DNA of 64,000 bases from the NCBI RefSeq assembly GCF_000238915.1, contig NZ_BAEG01000113.1, positions 40,580-104,579 on the forward strand. The letters run 5' to 3'. Below are positions 16,395 through 25,743 of this stretch, piece after piece (position 1 is the first letter of the stretch; each line of letters begins with the position of its first letter). Source of the DNA: Arthrobacter globiformis NBRC 12137. GTDB taxonomy: Bacteria > Actinomycetota > Actinomycetes > Actinomycetales > Micrococcaceae. The notes beneath the pieces were generated by a model. It was not told where the DNA came from and searched no databases. It saw only the letters and a list, made by a program, of their open reading frames with translations. Made by a program: the position numbers and the translations under genes.

Positions 16395-17849
16395 GTGTTT
16401 CCAATCATTGATCTCTTCGCTGGGCCGGGAGGCCTGAACGAAGGATTTTCTAGCGTACGGGACGAGAACGGTGCCTTCGTATATAAGACCTTGGCCTCGT
16501 TCGAGATGGACAGCTTCGCCTGCCAGACCCTTCGCTTGCGTGCCACCTACAGGGAGTTAGTTCGGTCAGAGAGGGACCTTGGGCCTTACTTTGACTACAT
16601 CCAAGGTAAGAAGAGTTGGCAGTCCATTCTCACCGGTGACTTTAGGGATGCATACTTCGCTGCGAAGACTCACGTTTATCAAGTCGAACTGGGTGCAGAG
16701 AACCGGCCTGAAGTAGATGACTTCATCGAGAAGCAACTTGGCTCCGAATCCAACCGAGGGCACTGGGCCCTGATCGGCGGGCCTCCATGCCAAGCATATT
16801 CGTTGGCTGGCCGATCGCGTCGCAAAGGTGACGAAACCTTTGTATCGGATCACAAGCACTTCCTGTATCGCGAGTATCTCCACATCCTCGACAAGTTCAA
16901 GCCGACCGTATTCGTCATGGAGAACGTGAAAGGCCTGCTCTCGTCCAAGAACGGCGAAAGCAGCATGTTTCAAACAATCCTCGGAGACCTTGCCAACCTC
17001 CCAGGCGGCACTCACTACCAGATCCGCTCACTTGTAGTCGATGCAGACCCAGCAAACCTGGAGCCCTCAGACTTCATTATCAGAGCGGAAGAATACGGCG
17101 TCCCACAGAAACGCCACCGCGTCATCTTGCTCGGTGTGAGGAGCGACGTCGCTCCCCGGGTACCGCGACGCATCCTCAAAAAGGCGGATGGCGCCGTGAC
17201 AGTTCGCGCTGCACTGCAAACGATGCCCAGTGTGCGTGCAGCAACGTCTTCCCGTCGCCCGAAAATCGAGCTCGACTGGCAAGCAGTTCAAGAGCAAGCC
17301 TTGAACGAAGTGCGATTGACTGAGATCACCAACAAGGTTGAACCCGTCAAGTCTGGGACCCTAGCTATCGATGCATACGAATCGTGGATCAGCGAAGAGG
17401 CACTCGATACCCCTATTCAGCACGTTCCACGTGCACACATGGTCTCAGACTTGGCTAGGTACCGTGTAATGGCCGAACTAGCCGGACTTTTGGGTAAGAG
17501 CCCAAAGTACACGGATCTGCCAGCTGCACTCCACCCTGAGCACAAGAACATCACTCGTGAAGGGACGCCTTTCACGGACCGCTTCAGGGTGCAAGTCTGG
17601 GATGCTCCATCCACCACCGTGGTTTCACACATCTCTAAAGACGGGCACTACTACATCCATCCGGATCCTGAGCAGACTCGTAGTTTCACCGTTCGAGAAG
17701 CTGCCCGTCTGCAGTCATTCCCAGACAATTACTTCTTCGAAGGGCCGCGCACGCAGCAGTTCCATCAAGTGGGCAACGCAGTGCCACCTCTCCTGTCAAA
17801 GCAAATTGGCGACGTCGTAGCGGAAATGCTGGGCTTTCTCGACGAGTAA
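16395..17849 (+). CDS. DNA (cytosine-5)-methyltransferase of a defence island
   Basis: 484 residues. Motif I IIDLFAGPGGLNEGF (4-18), motif IV GGPPCQAYSLAGR with catalytic Cys132, motif VI VFVMENVKG (Glu176-Asn177-Val178), motif VIII QKRHRVILLGVR and motif X-like QVGNAVPPLL define a Dcm-type enzyme. The GTG start has AAGGGG 5 bases upstream and puts motif I at the N-terminus, as usual; the open frame upstream to 16197 is unlikely to be coding. It modifies cytosine in an unknown target, presumably to protect self DNA from the convergent operon's PD-(D/E)XK and ATPase proteins. Confidence 0.93.
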   Translation: MFPIIDLFAGPGGLNEGFSSVRDENGAFVYKTLASFEMDSFACQTLRLRATYRELVRSERDLGPYFDYIQGKKSWQSILTGDFRDAYFAAKTHVYQVELGAENRPEVDDFIEKQLGSESNRGHWALIGGPPCQAYSLAGRSRRKGDETFVSDHKHFLYREYLHILDKFKPTVFVMENVKGLLSSKNGESSMFQTILGDLANLPGGTHYQIRSLVVDADPANLEPSDFIIRAEEYGVPQKRHRVILLGVRSDVAPRVPRRILKKADGAVTVRAALQTMPSVRAATSSRRPKIELDWQAVQEQALNEVRLTEITNKVEPVKSGTLAIDAYESWISEEALDTPIQHVPRAHMVSDLARYRVMAELAGLLGKSPKYTDLPAALHPEHKNITREGTPFTDRFRVQVWDAPSTTVVSHISKDGHYYIHPDPEQTRSFTVREAARLQSFPDNYFFEGPRTQQFHQVGNAVPPLLSKQIGDVVAEMLGFLDE

Positions 17850-17969
17850 GAAACGGCGAACGTTCACGGTTGGTCCACTACAGAGTTGGTAAACCGCGCG
17901 GTTTGAGGCCTGGCCGGAGTCCAGAGTTCCTGCTCTGAGGGGCGGGAAGCGCTGTGTTCAACTGCTTCA

Positions 17970-18824
17970 TCAGAAGATTGGCCAGTCCGTTGCGAATGCC
18001 TTCTCTTGGTCACTTTTCTCTTGGGCTCTCTTCGCGGACGGCGTTGCCTTGCCCGGCAAGTCGAGGGCCTCTGCAGACTCCAAAAATAGCGACGCGACGA
18101 ACTCGTCTATTTGTTCAGGTGTCATTACGAAGACGGACTGGATTGCCATCCTGCGCAGTAGTCGTTTGGTGACGTCTCGGAAAAGTACCATCCGTCGGCT
18201 CATGTTGGATTCGGATGCAAACGCTAACAATCGATTTCCTAGGGCTCGAGAGAGCAGCGGGTAGCCGCCTATGCGCGGCTTCTCCAGCAAGTTGACAACC
18301 TCGTCTTCGCCTAGCTTGCCTGCCAGCTCCACTCCCAAGAGATGGACTCGCCACCACAGTCGTCCAATGGTTGTCCTGGTCATGTCAAACAAGCGTTCTT
18401 CGGAAATGCTCCACTTCTTGTTCTGACTGTTGAATCTTCCATAACGCCACAGAACCACGTCTGGCACCACCGCCGTATTGATGAAATTCCATACATCGAT
18501 CGACGACGCGTCTGCGGGGAGGATTGCCATCTGGGCGTGGATCTCCGGACCGACGCTTCGGTCGAACTCGACTAGGACTTTGCTGCTTACATGTGACGGG
18601 AAGCCGTATTCTTCGGCTATACCATGAATCTTCGATCTAAGGCTCATGAGCTCCACTGCAGCAGCGCGCTGCCGCGCAAGCGGGTAGTACTGCGCCTGAA
18701 TTTTCGTCAGATCTATCGAGGCACCAATCTCCGACAAACTCTGCGAACGCAGCTGTTCCCATGCCAGTGATGCTTCATATAACGGCATACGGGGATAACA
18801 AAGCAGTAGTTGCGGCTCCCCCAT
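17970..18824 (-). CDS. DUF6339-like protein, last gene of the defence operon
   Basis: 284 residues from the ATG directly after the previous stop (TAGTATG); a TTG 5 codons upstream is an alternative. No membrane segment or catalytic motif is visible. The protein is mixed alpha/beta with a Trp-rich stretch (GRLWWRVHLLG) and a charged, Lys-rich tail. I associate this shape and company with DUF6339 proteins of Z1/methyltransferase clusters, from memory. It is probably an essential accessory of the island, function unknown. Confidence 0.65.
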   Translation of the reverse strand: MGEPQLLLCYPRMPLYEASLAWEQLRSQSLSEIGASIDLTKIQAQYYPLARQRAAAVELMSLRSKIHGIAEEYGFPSHVSSKVLVEFDRSVGPEIHAQMAILPADASSIDVWNFINTAVVPDVVLWRYGRFNSQNKKWSISEERLFDMTRTTIGRLWWRVHLLGVELAGKLGEDEVVNLLEKPRIGGYPLLSRALGNRLLAFASESNMSRRMVLFRDVTKRLLRRMAIQSVFVMTPEQIDEFVASLFLESAEALDLPGKATPSAKRAQEKSDQEKAFATDWPIF

Positions 18825-18825
18825 A

Positions 18826-19704
18826 CTACTTTCCACCAACCTTCGCTTGCAGTTCTGCTTCGAGCCGTCCCGGATCTTCTTGATACCGCTGCTGAACTTG
18901 GTCCAGGGAATCGCCCAGAAGCCGGATCACACTACTCAGGACATGTCCGAGTGATTCCTCCGGATATGCAATCTGGAGGCTCAACTCATCGTTACTGAGC
19001 GCTTCCCGAAGCAGCTGACGCATGAAGTCAATTTCGAGAAACCGTAGCCATATCTCTGATTCCGTCGAATCTGCGTCTTCCAGCATTCTGGAAATGGATG
19101 AGTTGTCCACATTCAGCCACAGCCAAATGGCTGCCGAGGCGCTGGCCGCCAGATCACGCGTTGTGAGTCGAAGCCACCAAAGGGAGCTATCGGAGCTTAC
19201 AATGCCGTGGTCAGCGAAGCTGACTGGCAGCATTGGAAGCCTCGGCGCTACACCTTCCAAGGTGATTTTCCGTTCGACCCTAAATACCGTGTTTCCAAGC
19301 CTCTTTGGTGCGAAAGGGCTGTCACTATGATCAGCGTCTAGCAGCGAGATCTGGAACTCAAGCCACAAGGCCCCTGAAATCTGGCTGCCTGGTACAGTCA
19401 GATAGATTTGCTGCCGGCCACTCCGCACATCGCGAACGTCCGACGTAATGATGAGCGGTGTGCCTGTTGGACGCGCGATGATGACGGCGCCAAGGCGCGC
19501 ATTAGCCGAAAGTCTTAGGCGCTTCAATGTTGTTTCAAGATCAAGCTCGAAAGAACACTTGACGTAGATGTCGTCGTAATAGGTCCAGTCTTCTGCCGAG
19601 GATTCGCCATCGGCTAGCGGTGTATCACCGGCAGAAACCTCCCATGCAAGCGTAGATACGTCGTCGACTGGCAGGGTTAGGTGCCCTAGGCTAATTGCCT
19701 GCAA
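18826..19704 (-). CDS. Unknown protein of the defence operon
   Basis: 292 residues, soluble. The N-terminal two thirds look beta-rich (QQIYLTVPGSQISGALWLEFQISLLDA and FRVERKITLEG), like a beta-sandwich. The C-terminal third is helical and ends in a Glu/Gln-rich segment. I recognise no motif. The TTG start is supported by GAGGAG 7 bases upstream; the gene overlaps the upstream ATPase gene by 14 bases. Tight coupling implies a structural partner of the GHKL ATPase. Confidence 0.7.
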   Translation of the reverse strand: MQAISLGHLTLPVDDVSTLAWEVSAGDTPLADGESSAEDWTYYDDIYVKCSFELDLETTLKRLRLSANARLGAVIIARPTGTPLIITSDVRDVRSGRQQIYLTVPGSQISGALWLEFQISLLDADHSDSPFAPKRLGNTVFRVERKITLEGVAPRLPMLPVSFADHGIVSSDSSLWWLRLTTRDLAASASAAIWLWLNVDNSSISRMLEDADSTESEIWLRFLEIDFMRQLLREALSNDELSLQIAYPEESLGHVLSSVIRLLGDSLDQVQQRYQEDPGRLEAELQAKVGGK

Positions 19705-21529
19705 TTTCGAGCTCCTCTACCACAGCTGTGACGCGGATGGCAGCGTCAGAAGGCTGTGTGAATATGGCGGTAATCTCGTCATCATAGGGCACCGGAACGG
19801 TCATGACCTCTTGGGACGACAGTTGACCCGAGGATGATACCCAGCCAGCGAAACGAGGAATCTCAGCATTTACTGGGCGCTCCGCTTCGTTCCCTCCTGA
19901 CTCAGTCACAACGCGTGCAGCGACTCTAACCGCCAAGGAATTTCCCGGCCGCCCCCCGCTCAGAGCGAAGGTGTACTTCGCGACCATGGCTCCATCCAAG
20001 AGGTCAAGGGACGCTTGGGCAACTTGACGCACCGAGGCCTTTCTCGGTCGCCTTGTCCCAGGACCACTTGGAACCGTAGGCGGTTGCTCTTCAGCGCCCG
20101 TTCCCGCGAAGCCGGACAACAGGTTGCCCAACGCTGCCGCCACACGGGAAGCGCCCTTAGTGGCAACTCCGTTGCCGGGCTTTGCGCCTTGTGCGGCAAG
20201 ATTTCGAAAGGTTTCCCGAATATTGTCCAAGGAAATTCGCACCGGGTTTGGTGCACCCTTTTCGGCGGCAGCCTTCTGATACACCCAGTCGTCATGAGTT
20301 ACGGGTTCCGATTTTGCAAATGTCGTGTTCATATCAGGAGCCGAAATGAACACGCCAAAGATTGGAACCGCGTTCGGCTGGGAGGCGACAGGAAGGTATT
20401 TCACAACCATTCTCGGATCTCGCAGAAGGGCCACTGAGTTCTCAAGTTCAGATCCCGTAGCCAAGGGAGTGTGGCTGACACGATGAGTTAACAGACCCAA
20501 GTGACGTTTAGGCCTCTTGCTCTGAATGGGCGTAAACGTCGTCTGCCAGTTGCTCTCGTAGTCGGGAGAAAGAATCCGCTTGCGTCCTTCGACGTAGGCC
20601 GAGGCAAACTCGCGGTAGACGGGATGGTCTAACGGCTGTGGGCTGGGCAATGAGGCGCCGTCTGCCGTGAATCCAAACTGAATATTCGGACCTTTTCCAA
20701 GATCCAAAGCGTGCGGCCACGCCCATTTTAAAGCGGCTTCCGAAATTGTCGCTACTCGGTCACGCCCGTTCTGGACGCCCGCAAACTCCGGCGCGATCAC
20801 CATGATGCTCGTACCGGTGTCTTCACGGGCTGGGATGCGCATGCCCAGGCTTTCGGCTAGCGCGCGAGCACTCGGACCCACGAGCGGATCCACAATCCCG
20901 TCAGCGCCGGGCACTCCCCACCAGTTTCGCCCCGTGTAACGGCTCTTGCCGTCGTCGTAGTCGCCGTCACCTCCGGAAACACCGATCAGGCGTGGTTCAA
21001 TGGCACCGCCACAGTGCGCTTGGGAATAGACGAGGCAAAGACCTACTTGGCTGGCCCTGTACAGGACACCCTTGCCAAGACCATAAGTTCCGCCCTCGAG
21101 GCCTTTGGAAGTTGAACGGCCAAGGTTTCGAACGAAATCCACGAAGTCTCGACGCTCTCCTGGAGTTCCCGAAACATCGGCCCGGATGGGGCCTCCCAAG
21201 CCGCGCGTACCTGAATCGGAAATAACCAAAACGCGAATTCGATTGCCAAAAACGTGGTTGCTCAGATGACTTGATCTACAATGCGGAGGAAGCTCTCCAA
21301 AGACATCCTTAGTCAAAATGCGAGTTTGGTCCTTCGACATTTCATATTCATCTACATAATAAGAGATGTGGCCGTTTCTGTCGGCCCTGGCATCCCAGCT
21401 GTTCTGTAAAGACTCCCGCAGTACAAGATCCCATAGTCCAAGTGAGGTACGCCCGATGGCGTTATCCGCGGACCGCGCATCCAAACCTCCGTCTGCACCG
21501 TACTGCTGCCTATACAACGACAGCGTCAT
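19691..21529 (-). CDS. GHKL (MORC/Hsp90-like) ATPase of the defence island
   Basis: 612 residues. The Bergerat ATP-binding fold is in the first 200: N-box LRESLQNSWDARAD, G1 box VLVISDSGTRGLGG, and G2 box GGTYGLGKGVLY. The middle holds an S5-like transducer region, and the C-terminal 200 residues are beta-rich and unrecognised. MORC/MutL-like ATPases are known partners of Z1 ATPases and methyltransferases in predicted restriction systems, where ATP-driven dimer closure is thought to clamp DNA. Start ATG overlaps the previous stop by 4 bases (ATGA). Confidence 0.85.
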   Translation of the reverse strand: MTLSLYRQQYGADGGLDARSADNAIGRTSLGLWDLVLRESLQNSWDARADRNGHISYYVDEYEMSKDQTRILTKDVFGELPPHCRSSHLSNHVFGNRIRVLVISDSGTRGLGGPIRADVSGTPGERRDFVDFVRNLGRSTSKGLEGGTYGLGKGVLYRASQVGLCLVYSQAHCGGAIEPRLIGVSGGDGDYDDGKSRYTGRNWWGVPGADGIVDPLVGPSARALAESLGMRIPAREDTGTSIMVIAPEFAGVQNGRDRVATISEAALKWAWPHALDLGKGPNIQFGFTADGASLPSPQPLDHPVYREFASAYVEGRKRILSPDYESNWQTTFTPIQSKRPKRHLGLLTHRVSHTPLATGSELENSVALLRDPRMVVKYLPVASQPNAVPIFGVFISAPDMNTTFAKSEPVTHDDWVYQKAAAEKGAPNPVRISLDNIRETFRNLAAQGAKPGNGVATKGASRVAAALGNLLSGFAGTGAEEQPPTVPSGPGTRRPRKASVRQVAQASLDLLDGAMVAKYTFALSGGRPGNSLAVRVAARVVTESGGNEAERPVNAEIPRFAGWVSSSGQLSSQEVMTVPVPYDDEITAIFTQPSDAAIRVTAVVEELEIAGN

Positions 21530-22518
21530 TCCTGCCCGCCGTTGGCCAGCGTGACGTGCGACAAATCCAAGTTGGCCTTCGTCATGTGGCCCAAATCGAT
21601 TGAGTAAGAAATGTCGCCAAGCCGTTCGATTGTTCCTGTCGGACGTAGGGTTTCAGCGGTAATGCGGGGGAAGGTGTCGTCTACCAGGAACGAACTGTCA
21701 GACAGAGTTGAATACTTGAATTCCTCGTATACCGACGAATCAGCGTCCGAATAGCGTGCCCCGCCAAGCGCTGTCAGAAGTCCTAGACGGGAAACTCCTA
21801 GTTCTACCAACTGGCGTACCTTGCCAGGAACGGACGTTCCGTTCGGAGTACGCTCTAGTTGAAGAGCGCGAAGGTACAGCTCCCCTTGGTTCGGTGCAGC
21901 TAATTGACGGCCACCATGGATGGTCACCACCATGTTGTTGTGGTTGGTTGTGGCCTTTACTTCAACCGAACAATCAGCGAACACGAAATCGTGACGGTTC
22001 CCTTCGGGGCCCTGCCAAGACGACAACGCCTGTGATCCGTGGCATTCAACCAGCTGCTGAAGGACGATGAGCTCTGCCATAATTCCTGCCAGCTGTGCAG
22101 GTCCGAGGAGGGCTCCCCTATCCGTCTCGAAGAGACTTCTCCATCGTTCAAGGGTTACTGATATGGCGGCTGACGCCTTTCCGGGATCGAGTTCTACCGC
22201 CTCCAGAACATCGTCTGCCAGCAGCCCGAATTGGTGGTGCAGCTTTGCGTCGATGCATCTGAGGATCACATAGGGCTGCTGGATGCCATCAACTGTGAGC
22301 TCGAGCGTCTGCATGGACAAAGATCTACTATGCCAGTCCAGCGGACCGTCTTTTAGCGTCCCCAACGGGACGAGTACCGTTGGCCGCCCACTGGCATCCA
22401 CGGCGCAAAGTACCTCGCCGTCTGCCGCAAGAACGCCAGTCTTCCGGGAATGGAAGCTTCCAGCAGCCGATACGTCTTTGGCCAAGAAATCGAACACCGA
22501 AGCCGACGACTCCCTCAT
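21526..22518 (-). CDS. PD-(D/E)XK motif protein (DUF4420-like), probable nuclease
   Basis: 330 residues. The nuclease-like core is HDFVFADCSVEVKATT: Asp177, then Glu186-x-Lys188, preceded by a helix with Glu149 (IMAELIVLQQL). This order (E, D, ExK) is that of the restriction-endonuclease fold. In Z1/methyltransferase islands this position is normally held by the PD-(D/E)XK protein formerly called DUF4420. It is the only nuclease candidate here, so it probably cuts unmodified DNA together with the ATPases. It is linked by 4-base ATGA overlaps to both neighbours. Confidence 0.85.
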   Translation of the reverse strand: MRESSASVFDFLAKDVSAAGSFHSRKTGVLAADGEVLCAVDASGRPTVLVPLGTLKDGPLDWHSRSLSMQTLELTVDGIQQPYVILRCIDAKLHHQFGLLADDVLEAVELDPGKASAAISVTLERWRSLFETDRGALLGPAQLAGIMAELIVLQQLVECHGSQALSSWQGPEGNRHDFVFADCSVEVKATTNHNNMVVTIHGGRQLAAPNQGELYLRALQLERTPNGTSVPGKVRQLVELGVSRLGLLTALGGARYSDADSSVYEEFKYSTLSDSSFLVDDTFPRITAETLRPTGTIERLGDISYSIDLGHMTKANLDLSHVTLANGGQE

Positions 22519-25211
22519 GCGGTGACCAGTTCGTCTTCAGCAGCCTTCGCTTCGTCCAATTTATCGGCTGCTTCCAATTCCTCTTCCAGGGCCTCGAGAT
22601 ATTCGGCGTCGACCTTGGCTGCGATGTAGTCAACAGCTGATCGGGGATTGCGTGAGTCAGGAAACATGAAACAGAGCCCAATCACATCGGCCGCTGCGGA
22701 CAGCGGAACGCGCCGGTTCTCCACGGGTCCTTGGGCGGATTTGCCGGGATCGGGGTCCGACTCCTTGCCGATGGGGTATATGCACAGAAGGCCCGTTCGT
22801 TCCGTCTGCCGCAGTTGGCGGAATTGCAGCAGCTGCCGGTCTGTAATTTTATCTGTGGACTTTAGGTTCAGCGACTTGCGGAGGAAATCCAAGTCCACTC
22901 CAAGGTCAGCGACGCGGTCAGATGTTGATGCAATCGCCTTCAGATTAGCCGTCCCATCGTCGCTGGGGATGTACATCTTTTTGCGGCGCAAAAGCCGCAC
23001 TTTCCCCTTGAGTCCGAGGTCCAGCTCCTCCTCGCCGTTGTAAGGCTCCATGAGCACAACATCCCAGCGTTTCAGATCACCCTCGGCTCGTTCTTTTTCG
23101 ATGTAGCGGCGGATGGCGTCCTTGTCGATGGATTTCGCCGCTTCGTGGACCTGGTAGCTCGCCAAGAGGTTCAGAATATGGTCGGCCGAAACGTCTCGGA
23201 ATCCGCGTCGAGAGGCATCGAGTTCGTTTTCGTCGTGGCCTTCGCTAATAAGCCGCTCGAATAGGGTTTTGGTTGCGGTTATATTTTCTTTCAACCACCC
23301 TTGATCGTCTTCTTTGAACATGATTGTCTGCACACGTCGTCCCGAATAACTTACTTGCGCTTTGACAGCGGAACGCATTTTGGCGGCAGACGTCACCGAC
23401 ATTTGAGGATGCGTACGGATTTTGACCGGGAGTTCCGCAGGCGTTTTGCCCTCGGCCTCGTAGACTTGGATCTCGGCGCGAATTTCTGCTTCAACAACTG
23501 ACAGCATGAAGAACCAACTCTTCAGCTCAGAACTCATCCATATACGGATTAGGTCTTCGTAGCCGACTCGGTACCCAAACCAGCGTCCCATCTGGAGTAG
23601 CGTGTCGTAAGCCGATGAAGCCCGAACAAAGTAGCTCGACGTCAGGCCTTCCAGCGTCAGTCCACGGGAGAGTGTGTTGCCGCCGATGACGATGGCGGTC
23701 TGAGGGTGGTCCTTGTCGTATTCCAATCGGTCGTTGGACTGATAGTTGTCCACAATGACTTTAGACGCGCGAGCTGTCTCGATAAGATGCGGCATCAGAT
23801 CATCAAATGCGATTGGCTGATTGCCAAATGAGTCTGCAGTCACACGTGCCGACTCGGAGTCCCAAAGGTCGCGAAATATGTCGAAGGCCGCTGGGGCCTC
23901 GTTGACCAGCCCCGCCCTAAGCCCGTCCAAATGGTCGACGACAGCTTCCGCCGTCTTCTCATGGGCTCCTGCCAACATGGACGTGTGGATGAGCATGGAA
24001 GAGTGCGCAACTTTTCCAGCGCGAAGGCGCCGGGCCGCGGTGGCCAGAAGGAACCAGCGGATTGCAGCATCCATTGCATCGGGCACCTCAGGGGACCACT
24101 GTTCCAGAAGGGTCTTGTTCCTCGGCGGACGAACGCCGTCAACCTCCGACTCGGAAATCAACCGGACCACATCCAAGCCATCATCCACGGAATCCTCGAG
24201 ACTCTCCCCTTCAAGCTGACCGAAGATTCTTTCCGCACCGAAATAGTTATCGGGACGGGGCAGATCCACGATGAAGTCGCGCGGGTAAAGGTCATGCTCG
24301 ACGCTGGGATCGATAAGAAGATTCGCGAAAGGCGTCGCCGTATAGGCTATGTATGCCGCCTTCGGGTTTGATAGGAGGTCGCGGATTAGACCATTAATTG
24401 TCGATTGACGCTTTGTTCCTACGTCGATGGACGCTTGGTCAGCCTCGTCGTCGATGATCAGAATCGGACAATTTTGACGCGTAGTCACGGATGCCGTCTT
24501 GATCCACTTGTGGAGGCGCCGAAGCCTGGCGGGATTCTTCTTGACAACAGCAATCGATCGCATGGACGTATTGCTGAGAATGGCATCGGCAGGGGTGGTC
24601 ATACTGAAGTCCAGGTCGACTGAAGTCAAGGGGTTCCAGATGGAATTGCAGGGTTTGATCAAGTAGTCGTTGATCCTGTCCTGCGTCTGCGTTCGCAGGT
24701 TTTCGGTTGTTCCAGTGAGAACAATGATGAGCCGATACCCCACATCGGCAGCCTTCGCAACAACAGACATGAAGTTCGTCGTCTTGCCACTCTGAACGTA
24801 GCCAAGCACAAGCCCCCTGGTTTTGATGGACTCCTTGCCCGGAGGACTGCCTAGACCAATCACCTTGGAGGACGCCGCGTCCACGCCGTCAACGGCAGCC
24901 TCAGGCAGTTCCTCAAGCAGCCTGGATTTCAGCGTCGGCCAGACCACATCATCGTTGCGAGGACCGGAATACCAAAAGCCGGCTCTCCGCTCCTTTTCCG
25001 CCAAGATTTCGGGGTCGGGAAAGTCTTTGATGAGGTTCAGTCGGTTCTCGTAGAGCAACCGACCGGCATGAACTAATTCGCCGGGCGCGTACGCCAAGGC
25101 GGTCTGCGCCCCCTGAAGTGTCATGCCGCCTGCTACTAGTGCGGCCACTGTGTCCGCCATCCTCTCGACGTCTGCGTCGGAGTACTCCGGTGCCCCCATA
25201 CCTAACCCCAT
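22515..25211 (-). CDS. Z1-domain P-loop ATPase/helicase-like protein
   Basis: 898 residues. Walker A GYVQSGKTTNF (Lys143), Walker B LIIDDEADQAS (about 252-262), the helicase-like motif YIAYTATPFANLL and, in the Z1 domain, NTLSRGLTLEGLTSSYF and the arginine-finger motif LLQMGRWFGYR are intact. The C-terminal part is charged and contains a long linker. Z1 proteins are superfamily-II-like ATPases restricted to restriction/defence clusters. First gene of the five-gene operon; two possible ATGs (codon 1 or 5). Confidence 0.93.
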   Translation of the reverse strand: MGLGMGAPEYSDADVERMADTVAALVAGGMTLQGAQTALAYAPGELVHAGRLLYENRLNLIKDFPDPEILAEKERRAGFWYSGPRNDDVVWPTLKSRLLEELPEAAVDGVDAASSKVIGLGSPPGKESIKTRGLVLGYVQSGKTTNFMSVVAKAADVGYRLIIVLTGTTENLRTQTQDRINDYLIKPCNSIWNPLTSVDLDFSMTTPADAILSNTSMRSIAVVKKNPARLRRLHKWIKTASVTTRQNCPILIIDDEADQASIDVGTKRQSTINGLIRDLLSNPKAAYIAYTATPFANLLIDPSVEHDLYPRDFIVDLPRPDNYFGAERIFGQLEGESLEDSVDDGLDVVRLISESEVDGVRPPRNKTLLEQWSPEVPDAMDAAIRWFLLATAARRLRAGKVAHSSMLIHTSMLAGAHEKTAEAVVDHLDGLRAGLVNEAPAAFDIFRDLWDSESARVTADSFGNQPIAFDDLMPHLIETARASKVIVDNYQSNDRLEYDKDHPQTAIVIGGNTLSRGLTLEGLTSSYFVRASSAYDTLLQMGRWFGYRVGYEDLIRIWMSSELKSWFFMLSVVEAEIRAEIQVYEAEGKTPAELPVKIRTHPQMSVTSAAKMRSAVKAQVSYSGRRVQTIMFKEDDQGWLKENITATKTLFERLISEGHDENELDASRRGFRDVSADHILNLLASYQVHEAAKSIDKDAIRRYIEKERAEGDLKRWDVVLMEPYNGEEELDLGLKGKVRLLRRKKMYIPSDDGTANLKAIASTSDRVADLGVDLDFLRKSLNLKSTDKITDRQLLQFRQLRQTERTGLLCIYPIGKESDPDPGKSAQGPVENRRVPLSAAADVIGLCFMFPDSRNPRSAVDYIAAKVDAEYLEALEEELEAADKLDEAKAAEDELVTA

Positions 25212-25743
25212 ATTCCTAATGTGTGATTTACCGAACTCTGTCAGATGTTAGCTGCACTACCCAGCGGAGACACAATGCCGCGCTTCAGCGCCCGTCCGGG
25301 CAGAACTCGCCGAACAGGGAGCGTGCAAAGCGATGGCGCGGTCTGCCGCACCCTAGAACCCATCCTCGAGTCGAGCGTTGAGGTTTTGGAGTGCGAGCTT
25401 GTGCTCGTGGAAGGACGTTGACCATGCCCACGCTGTATGAGGCGGAGTTCCGCCAGGATGGAATGTGCCCTAAGGGCCAGGCGCCACTGGCGCAGATTGC
25501 GAAAGACTTCGGGCTCTCAGACACTACGCTGAGCGCTGGCTTGCCATCACCGAACGTCAGGAACCGGGACGGTAGGGACCTCGGGGGCGGAGTCGGCTGA
25601 AGCGATAACGGATCACGCTGATGCCGTTCACGACACTGGAAGAACGGCAGATTTCATCCTTACCACAGACGAGCTTAGGCCCTCGCAGGTTTACTAGATT
25701 TTCATGCTCAGCCCTGCCTGTATCCAGTGCCGGCAAATGAAAG
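25212..25743. other. Spacer between the two halves of the defence island
   Basis: 532 bases. It must contain the promoter of the Z1 operon near 25212-25260 (AT-richer: ATTCCTAATGTGTGATTT). On the plus strand it carries an IS3-type orfA relic (25424-25600). No other gene is convincing. Confidence 0.6.
25424..25600 (+). pseudogene. Relic of an IS3-family transposase orfA
   Basis: It encodes MPTLYEAEFRQDG, then APLAQIAKDFGLSDTTLSA, the helix-turn-helix start of IS3-type OrfA proteins (normally MPxxYxxEFRxDVVxVAR, then APLxQIAxDFGIS). A dozen residues between the blocks are scrambled, and the frame drifts after DTTLSA; no orfB follows. A dead remnant between the receiver gene and the Z1 operon. 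Confidence 0.6.
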
